Part shown: one piece after another, positions 14,597 to 19,087 of the stretch | Numbering within the stretch: position 1 is the stretch's first letter | How the letters are laid out: every line of letters starts with the position of its first letter | Origin: Anaerolineales bacterium | GTDB lineage: Bacteria > Chloroflexota > Anaerolineae > Anaerolineales > DRMV01 | Reading direction: 5' to 3' | Assembly (NCBI GenBank): GCA_015494815.1 | Contig: WGAK01000002.1 | Coordinates: 1 to 19,087 of the forward strand | DNA length: 19,087 nt | Made by a program: the position numbers and the translations under genes | The notes under the pieces: model-generated | What the model was told of the DNA's origin: nothing | Seen by the model: only the letters and a program-made list of their open reading frames with translations | The model's database searches: none

Positions 14597-14953
14597 TCAG
14601 CGCGCGGCCAGGGTTTGCCAGCCGCGCAGCCAACGGCGCAGCAAATCGCCCACCGCGCGCGCCTCGGCCGCGACGGGGTTCCACCGCACGCGAGCGCGCT
14701 GGTCGTGGCCGTGCAGCACCAGCACCCCCACCAGCCGCGGCCCGCGGTAGACCAGCAGCGTCACCAGACGGCAGGTGCAGCGGGCCGTGCCGTGGTGGGG
14801 GCACACCCCGGCCGGGTCGTCCTCGGCCGCACAGGCGCGGTCCAGGTCGAAACTCGGCTGCACCCGATAGCCGTGCTCGGCCAGCCGCGCGCGCAGGCGG
14901 CGCTCCACTTCGTGACAACTTAGCGCAATGGGAACCGACAGGACGGGATTCAT
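14597..14953 (-). CDS. Cys/His-rich small protein, perhaps distantly DUF302-like
   Basis: The 118-residue protein has no signal peptide or membrane helix. Its first 40 residues (SVPIALSCHEVERRLRA, then a Gly-Tyr-x-Val turn and SFDL) follow the alpha/beta pattern seen at the start of DUF302 proteins. The distinctive part is CPHHGTARCTC (51-61), followed by a hydrophobic strand LVTLLVY. Together with C13 and C41 it offers six Cys and two adjacent His, a plausible metal or disulfide site. I do not know a named family with this motif. It is the first gene of the seven-gene operon, with CAGGAG before the start at 14953, and is divergent from the Gly/Met-rich membrane protein gene. Confidence 0.78.
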   Translation of the reverse strand: MNPVLSVPIALSCHEVERRLRARLAEHGYRVQPSFDLDRACAAEDDPAGVCPHHGTARCTCRLVTLLVYRGPRLVGVLVLHGHDQRARVRWNPVAAEARAVGDLLRRWLRGWQTLAAR

Positions 14954-15021
14954 GGGCTGCTCCTGGCCTTAACCATAGTCACGGACGCGGGTGAGGGTGA
15001 GGGCACATTGGCCTGTTGCGA

Positions 15022-15039
15022 ATAGGCGTTTTGGCGCAT
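15022..15039. promoter_or_regulatory. Candidate operator shared with the copB upstream region
   Basis: ATAGGCGTTTTGGCGCAT, read on the other strand, matches the palindrome at 8638-8655 at 14 of 18 positions, including the GCC-AAA-n2-GCCTAT part. It lies in the 179-base divergent intergenic region 14954-15132, about 70 bases from the operon start at 14953 and 94 from the start at 15133. No clear promoter was found on either side in this region; TACCAT at 15061-15066 is a weak -10 candidate. Confidence 0.42.
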
Positions 15040-15132
15040 GACGCCCGCGCGGAAGTGGGCTACCATGACGATGCATGATTCGCAGCGAGCCCCGCGTGGC
15101 GCGGGACCCACCCACCCAGGGAGGACGAAACC

Positions 15133-15588
15133 ATGACCAGGCGAGCCTGGTGGATTATCGGCGGATTGGCGGCCTTGCTGTTGCTGTTGTTCGTGGCCGT
15201 GCCGTGGTTTTGGGGCCCCGGCGGCTGCTGTGGCTGGGGCGGCTATGGCGGTATGATGGGCATGGGCGGCATGTGGGGTCGCGGCGGCATGATGGGCCGC
15301 GGCTGGGGCGGCGGAATGGCCTGGGGCCCGGCCATGTTCGTCGCGGGACTATTCCCGTTGTTGTTCTTTGGCCTGATTGTCGCCGGGGGCGTGTTTTTGG
15401 GACTATGGGCCTTTCGGCAATGGGGCCCGAGCGCGCCGCAGGCCAATAGCCCGGCCTCGTCCCCGGCCGCAGCCACCGCCTGCCCGCAGTGCGGCCGTCC
15501 CGTCGCGGCAGAGTGGCGTGTGTGCCCGCACTGCGGAACGCCTTTGCGAGGTTCCGCGTCGTCCGCAACCGGCCCCGACGCGGCTTGA
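15133..15588 (+). CDS. Gly/Met-rich two-helix membrane protein with C-terminal zinc ribbon
   Basis: The 151-residue protein has a first helix (about 6-27), a Gly/Met/Trp-rich segment (about 30-67) containing an adjacent Cys pair and nine Met, a second helix (about 68-93), a Pro/Ala/Ser linker and a zinc ribbon. The ribbon is two C-P-x-C-G knuckles, about 14 residues apart (about 116-137). The first helix is preceded by RR and the Gly/Met segment is probably extracytoplasmic with the ribbon inside, but topology is uncertain. A GGAGGA site lies about 8 bases before the start. I do not recognise a named family; it resembles short SHOCT-like or YHYH-region membrane proteins found beside copper genes only in style. 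It is followed by the cytochrome gene and is divergent from the seven-gene operon. Confidence 0.8.
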   Translation: MTRRAWWIIGGLAALLLLLFVAVPWFWGPGGCCGWGGYGGMMGMGGMWGRGGMMGRGWGGGMAWGPAMFVAGLFPLLFFGLIVAGGVFLGLWAFRQWGPSAPQANSPASSPAAATACPQCGRPVAAEWRVCPHCGTPLRGSASSATGPDAA

Positions 15589-15613
15589 TGCCTCGACCCT
15601 CCCTCCCCGTGGC

Positions 15614-15645
15614 GTCGGGGCCTGGCCTGGGTGCCGGGCCCCGAC
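15614..15645 (+). other. Strong intercistronic hairpin between the zinc-ribbon and cytochrome genes
   Basis: GTCGGGGCCTGGC (15614-15626) pairs with GCCGGGCCCCGAC (15633-15645) over 13 bp including one T-G wobble, with a 6-base loop. No T-run follows. A second small hairpin, CCGGTT-GGG-AACCGG, lies at 15658-15672. These may reduce read-through or protect upstream mRNA from decay. Confidence 0.5.
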
Positions 15646-15695
15646 CCAAAACCCGCCCCGGTTGGGAACCGGATAGGGCAACAGGAGCGACGACC

Positions 15696-16229
15696 ATGAC
15701 GACGCGTGTACGCTGGGCCTGGTGGATAGGGGCGATCGGCCTGGTGGCCCTGGTCCTGGCGGCTTGCGGGGCCTGGCCTGGAGGCCTGGCGGGCCGCGAT
15801 GCCTCGGTGGAGAACGGCCGCCAAATCTACTACACGGGCACCAACGCCCGCGGGGAGCCCATCCCCTACCAGGGCGGCCCGGCCTGGGGCGGCATGGGCA
15901 TGATGGGCGGCGGCAACCTGGCCTGTGTGGCCTGCCACGGCCCCGACGGTCGCGGGGGCCCGCACATGATGATGGGCATGCAGGTCATGGACGCGCCCGA
16001 CATTCGCTACCAGACCTTGGCGTCGGAAGAGCACGACGAGGGCGCTCCCGGGGAGCACGACGAAGCCCCGGCCGACCCGGACGCGGCTTATGGCCTGGAC
16101 GACTTCCGGCGGGCCGTGGTGGAAGGACGGCACCCCGACGGCGAGCCCCTGAGCCCCGACATGCCGCGCTGGCAGTTGAGCGACCAGGACCTGGCCGACC
16201 TGCTGGCCTTCTTGAAGACCCTGCCGTAG
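15696..16229 (+). CDS. Lipoprotein c-type cytochrome with Met-rich segment
   Basis: The 177-residue product starts with a lipoprotein signal ending LAAC (C24 lipidated). It has one haem-binding site, C77-V-A-C80-H81, and a likely axial Met at M156 in DMPRWQLSDQDLADLLAFL, the usual C-terminal pattern of class I cytochromes. Around the haem site there are Met-rich stretches: GGMGMMGGG before it and HMMMGMQVMD just after it (about 66-99), and an acidic His-containing stretch (110-123). It should transfer single electrons at the outer face of the membrane. The Met residues could also bind copper. AGGAG lies 8 bases before the ATG at 15696; the open frame extends upstream but overlaps the preceding gene. 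It is followed by a clear terminator. Confidence 0.9.
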   Translation: MTTRVRWAWWIGAIGLVALVLAACGAWPGGLAGRDASVENGRQIYYTGTNARGEPIPYQGGPAWGGMGMMGGGNLACVACHGPDGRGGPHMMMGMQVMDAPDIRYQTLASEEHDEGAPGEHDEAPADPDAAYGLDDFRRAVVEGRHPDGEPLSPDMPRWQLSDQDLADLLAFLKTLP

Positions 16230-16253
16230 GTCATCCTTCCCTCCTCTCGATGC

Positions 16254-16292
16254 GCGGCCCCCGCCTGCTCCGGTCGGGGGCCGCGGTTTTTT
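16254..16292 (+). terminator. Rho-independent terminator after the cytochrome gene
   Basis: GCGGCCCCCG (16254-16263) and CGGGGGCCGC (16275-16284) form a perfect 10-bp stem with an 11-base loop, followed by GG and six T (16287-16292). It lies just before the end of the convergent yjbQ gene. Confidence 0.85.
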
Positions 16293-16310
16293 ACGCTGCG
16301 TCCCCCGGCC

Positions 16311-16736
16311 TCAGGCCCTTTCCCCCAGGATGTGCACCAGCACCCGCCGCTGCCGCGGACGATTGTCGAAATCCACCAGCACGATTTGCTGCCAGGTGCC
16401 CAAGGCTAAGCGCCCCTGCACCAGGGGGACGGTGAGGTCGGGGCCCACCAGCGCCGCGCGCAAATGCGCATAGCCATTGCCGTCGCCCCAGCGCCGGTTG
16501 TGCGTATATGAGCCATCTTCGGGGGCCAGGGTTTCCATCAGGCGCTGAAAATCGGCCACGCAGCCCGATTCGTATTCCATCGTGGTGATGGCCGCGGTGG
16601 AGCCGGGTACGAACACCGTCACCAGGCCGTGGGTCAGGCCGCTTTCGGCTACCGCGGCCTCGACCTGGGGTGTGATGTCGAGGATGTGCGTGTGGCCGCG
16701 GGTGGGCAGGTGCAGGGTTTTGGTGTAGGTCGTCAT
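16311..16736 (-). CDS. yjbQ: YjbQ/UPF0047 family protein
   Basis: The 141-residue product is a full-length YjbQ-type single-domain protein. Family marks are THGLVTVFVPGSTAAITTME (about 35-54), HNRRWGDGNGYAHLRAALVG (about 79-98), which carries the conserved His, and LALGTWQQIVLVDFD followed by RQRRVLVHILG. Members have weak thiamine-phosphate synthase activity in some assays; the physiological role is not established. The start at 16736 has AGGAGGTG upstream. It is divergent from the PLP enzyme gene and has its own extended -10 promoter. Confidence 0.92.
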   Translation of the reverse strand: MTTYTKTLHLPTRGHTHILDITPQVEAAVAESGLTHGLVTVFVPGSTAAITTMEYESGCVADFQRLMETLAPEDGSYTHNRRWGDGNGYAHLRAALVGPDLTVPLVQGRLALGTWQQIVLVDFDNRPRQRRVLVHILGERA

Positions 16737-16779
16737 GGACCACCTCCTAACCGGAATGCGGGTTGGACGCGGCCGCGGC

Positions 16780-16788
16780 AGTATACCA
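16780..16788 (-). promoter_or_regulatory. Extended -10 promoter for yjbQ
   Basis: On the minus strand TGGTATACT matches TG-n-TATACT, one mismatch from the consensus hexamer. A start near 16773 gives a leader of about 37 bases. Confidence 0.65.
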
Positions 16789-16802
16789 CGCCGCGCGGCT
16801 GC

Positions 16803-16811
16803 TGGTATAAT
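16803..16811 (+). promoter_or_regulatory. Extended -10 promoter for the PLP enzyme gene
   Basis: TGGTATAAT is identical to the element at 2814-2822 and shares the flanking C before and CGCC after it. It is divergent from the yjbQ promoter and about 61 bases before the start at 16873. No -35 is obvious. Confidence 0.72.
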
Positions 16812-16872
16812 CGCCCACGCCGATTTTTCGCCCTCGGCGGCCTGCCGGGCCCCGAGGCAAGGAGTGAACCTG

Positions 16873-18345
16873 ATGAGCACCACCCCCATTGACCTCACCG
16901 TGTACCCTGAACGCCGGGCGCGCGCGGCCCGCCGGGCGCGCGAGCGGGGCATCCTGTTGCCCACTTTCGCCCAGATGGCCGACCCCGGCCGGATTCCCAA
17001 CGACATCAAGGCCGAATTGCAGCGCCTGGGCCTGTGGGAAATCCACCCCCGCAACCTGTTCCGCATCACCTGGCACAACGAGCCCAAGCCCCACGGGGGC
17101 CTGTTCGGCCCGGTCAACTACCTGGAGTTTCCGCCCGAACTGACGGGCGTGCCCGCGCGCATCGTGGCCCTGGTGGGCAAGTGGTTCCCCACGGGCGCGC
17201 ACAAGGTGGGCGCGGCTTACGGCGTGCTGGTGCCCTACCTGGTCACGGGGCAGTTCGACCCCACCGTGCAGAAGGCGGCCTGGCCTTCCACGGGCAACTA
17301 CTGCCGGGGCGGCGCGTTCGACTCCCGCCTGCTCGCGGTGCATTCCATCGCCATCCTGCCCGAGGGCATGAGCCAGGAGCGCTTCGAGTGGCTGCAGGGC
17401 GTGGCCGACGAGGTCATCAAGACCCCCGGCTCGGAAGCCAATGTGAAGGAAATCTTCGACAAGTGCAAGGAATTGCAGGCTTCGGGCCAGGACATCATGA
17501 TTTTCAACCAGTTCGAGGAGTTCGGCAATTACCTGTGGCACTATGCCATCACGGGCCGGGCCATGGAAGAGGTCTTGACCCGCGTCATGGGCCCCGATGA
17601 CGCGTTTCGGGGCGTGGCGCTGACCACGGGCTCCGCGGGCACCATCGCCAGCGGCGACTATCTCAAGCAGCGCTTCCCCCACGCCAAAATCGCCGCGGGC
17701 GAGGCCCTGCAAGTGCCCACGCTGATGGAAAACGGCTTTGGCGAGCACCGCATCGAGGGCATCGGCGACAAGCATGTGCCCTGGATTCACAATGTGCGCA
17801 ACACCGACCTGGTCATTGATGTGGACGACAATGCGGTGGTTAGCCTGGCTCGCCTGTTCAACGAGCCCGCGGGCCGGGCCTATCTGGTGCAACAAGGCGT
17901 GCCCGAGGCCCTGGTGGGGCAGTTGGACCTGCTGGGCTTTTCGGGCATCGCCAACCTGGTGATGAGCATCAAGTTCGCCAAATACTACGAACTCGGCCCC
18001 CACGATGTGGTCGTCACCGTGCTGACCGACTCGATGGAACTGTACCAGAGCCGCCTGCGCGAGATGCACGCGGCCTACGGCGCGTACACCGCGGTGGACG
18101 CGGCCCGGGACTTCGGGCGCTATCTGCTGGCCGCGGATGTGGACCATGTGCTGGAGTTGCGCTATACGGACCGCCGGCGCATCCACAACCTCAAATACTT
18201 CACCTGGGTCGAGCAGCAAGGCAAGGATGCGGACGAACTGCGGGCCCAGTGGTACGACCCGACCTATTGGACGCGCATCCAGGAACTGCTGCCCCAGATT
18301 GACGCGCTCATCGAAGAGTTCAACGCGTTGGTGCGTCAGGGGTAG
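16873..18345 (+). CDS. Fold-type-II PLP-dependent enzyme, cysteine synthase-like
   Basis: The 490-residue protein belongs to the tryptophan-synthase-beta/cysteine synthase superfamily. PTGAHKVGAAYG carries the likely PLP lysine K111, PSTGNYCRGGA (138-148) is the substrate-carboxylate loop and TTGSAGTIASGDYL (251-264) the phosphate-binding loop. It is clearly longer than a typical 310-residue cysteine synthase, with an N-terminal extension of about 70 residues and a C-terminal extension of about 100 residues rich in Tyr, Trp and acidic groups. Beta-replacement or beta-elimination chemistry is likely, but the substrate cannot be read off. The start at 16873 follows AAGGAG with 8 bases between. 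The HAD gene follows 78 bases after the stop. Confidence 0.85.
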   Translation: MSTTPIDLTVYPERRARAARRARERGILLPTFAQMADPGRIPNDIKAELQRLGLWEIHPRNLFRITWHNEPKPHGGLFGPVNYLEFPPELTGVPARIVALVGKWFPTGAHKVGAAYGVLVPYLVTGQFDPTVQKAAWPSTGNYCRGGAFDSRLLAVHSIAILPEGMSQERFEWLQGVADEVIKTPGSEANVKEIFDKCKELQASGQDIMIFNQFEEFGNYLWHYAITGRAMEEVLTRVMGPDDAFRGVALTTGSAGTIASGDYLKQRFPHAKIAAGEALQVPTLMENGFGEHRIEGIGDKHVPWIHNVRNTDLVIDVDDNAVVSLARLFNEPAGRAYLVQQGVPEALVGQLDLLGFSGIANLVMSIKFAKYYELGPHDVVVTVLTDSMELYQSRLREMHAAYGAYTAVDAARDFGRYLLAADVDHVLELRYTDRRRIHNLKYFTWVEQQGKDADELRAQWYDPTYWTRIQELLPQIDALIEEFNALVRQG

Positions 18346-18353
18346 GCGCGGGT

Positions 18354-18405
18354 GGGGGACGGGCTCCGCGTCGGCCGGCGCGCGCCCCGTTCCCCCGGCC
18401 CGGCC
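18354..18405 (+). other. Imperfect GC hairpin between the PLP enzyme and HAD genes
   Basis: A GGGGGACGGG segment after the PLP enzyme stop can pair with CCCCGTTCCCCC further on, with one bulge, enclosing a GC-rich loop. No T-run follows, so it may be a processing or attenuation structure. The ends of this feature are approximate. Confidence 0.3.
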
Positions 18406-18423
18406 CCCGCGGAGGATGTCCTC

Positions 18424-19087
18424 ATGCCCGTGGCCCTGTTCGATGTGGACGGCACGCTGACCACCGCGCACACCTGGAAGGCGCTGATGGTGGGCTTTGC
18501 CCGCCACGGCCTCAAGCGCGGCACGCACCGGGCGTTTTTGGCCGTGCACTATCCCCTCTACATGCTGCACAAACTGGGCCTGGTGCCGCAAGAGACTTTT
18601 CGGCGGCGCTGGGCCGGTGATTTGGCCTGGTATTTTCGCGGCCTCACCCCCGCGGACCTGCAGCCCGTGCTCGATGCGGCCGTGGCCTTCTTGGAGCGCC
18701 ACTGGCGCGCCATAGGCGTGGCGCGGCTGCGCGCGCATCAGGCCCAGGGCGCCCCCGTGGTGCTGGTGTCGGCCGCGCCCGAGCCGCTGCTGCGCCGCGT
18801 GGGCCAGGTCTTGGGCACACCCCATGTGGTGGGCACCCGCATGGCCCTGCACGCGGGGCGTTACACGGGCCGCGCGGTGCCGCCCGTGTGCATTGGCCGC
18901 CACAAGGCCGCGCGAGCCCGCGCCTACGCCCAGGAACAGGGCTGGCAGGTGGACTGGGACGCGGCGTACGCGTATGCCGATGCCATCAGCGACCTGGACC
19001 TGCTGAGCCTGGTGGGGCATCCCGTGGCCGTGGCGCCCGACCCCAAACTGGCCGCGGTGGCCCGTCGGCGGGGCTGGGAGGTGCTGA
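18424..19087 (+). CDS. HAD superfamily IB phosphatase (3' end outside window)
   Basis: The frame is open from ATG 18424 to the window edge, 221 codons so far. The protein shows the HAD motifs in order: DVDGTLT with D7 and D9, LVSAAPEPLL with S116, GRHKAARARA with K161, and YADAISDLDLL with D186 and D190. It thus resembles the SerB/subfamily-IB phosphatases, which hydrolyse small phosphorylated metabolites. The order and spacing fit a complete family member of about 230-250 residues, so only a short C-terminal part is missing. GGAGG at 18411-18415 lies 8 bases before the start. Substrate unknown. Confidence 0.85.
   Translation, partial: MPVALFDVDGTLTTAHTWKALMVGFARHGLKRGTHRAFLAVHYPLYMLHKLGLVPQETFRRRWAGDLAWYFRGLTPADLQPVLDAAVAFLERHWRAIGVARLRAHQAQGAPVVLVSAAPEPLLRRVGQVLGTPHVVGTRMALHAGRYTGRAVPPVCIGRHKAARARAYAQEQGWQVDWDAAYAYADAISDLDLLSLVGHPVAVAPDPKLAAVARRRGWEVL

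Noticed and set aside
15075..15449. Open frame of 124 codons on the + strand overlapping the zinc-ribbon protein gene
   Set aside because: It lies out of frame with the well-supported gene at 15133, has no ribosome binding site and encodes an Arg/Gly-rich sequence without domain features.
16747..19020. Open frame of 757 codons on the minus strand
   Set aside because: It is antisense to the PLP enzyme and HAD genes, both of which show full motif sets and ribosome binding sites. No family features are seen in the antisense protein.

Overview
The window is about 19 kb of very GC-rich, densely coded bacterial chromosome with clear Shine-Dalgarno starts and several gene pairs overlapping by four bases. 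No rRNA, tRNA, CRISPR array, transposase or integrase was seen. The mix of families (a DUF92 protein, a DUF2085 protein lacking the usual second cysteine motif, a GT87 enzyme, a CopB-type ATPase, a long cysteine-synthase-like PLP enzyme) and the sequence style suggest a member of the Chloroflexota, perhaps a thermophilic Anaerolineae-like lineage. This is inference from protein style, not a marker-gene result.

Layout. Positions 1-1499 (+) hold the end of a Pro/Ala-rich membrane protein, a DUF92 membrane protein and a small membrane protein with a Cas4-like N-terminal motif. Positions 1562-2646 (-) hold the ribosomal operon rplU-rpmA-rpmE, with a near-perfect promoter, a structured leader, and an L31 that carries an extra domain resembling the RNA polymerase alpha C-terminal domain. 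Positions 2856-4683 (+) hold a six-helix membrane protein and a MenC/N-acylamino acid racemase-type enolase. Positions 4752-8555 (-) hold a CopB-type P1B ATPase followed by a Tat-exported multicopper oxidase. Positions 8721-9974 (+) encode a GT87 membrane glycosyltransferase. Positions 10046-14953 (-) appear to form one seven-gene operon, in transcription order: Cys/His-rich small protein, YHS protein, DUF2085 membrane protein, NarL-type response regulator, histidine kinase, DUF302 protein, rhodanese lipoprotein. Divergent from it, 15133-16229 (+) encode a Gly/Met-rich membrane protein with a zinc ribbon and a lipoprotein c-type cytochrome. Positions 16311-19087 hold yjbQ (-), a large fold-type-II PLP enzyme (+) and a HAD-IB hydrolase (+) cut by the window edge.

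The main point of interest is the block 4752-16229, which looks like a copper and redox handling island. It combines copper export (CopB), a multicopper oxidase, a two-component system, metal- or thiol-type small proteins (YHS, DUF302, rhodanese) and a cytochrome. Four structurally unrelated envelope proteins in it each carry a Met/Gly-rich stretch of the kind used to bind Cu(I): the oxidase, the rhodanese lipoprotein, the zinc-ribbon membrane protein and the cytochrome. Two divergent intergenic regions flanking the island genes (8638-8655 and 15022-15039) share an 18-base element with 14 of 18 identical positions, which could be a common operator. Functional coupling is inferred from context.

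Convergent gene pairs are separated by strong GC-rich hairpins that probably act as bidirectional terminators. At least three promoters share an extended -10 element (TGGTATAAT or TGGTATACT).
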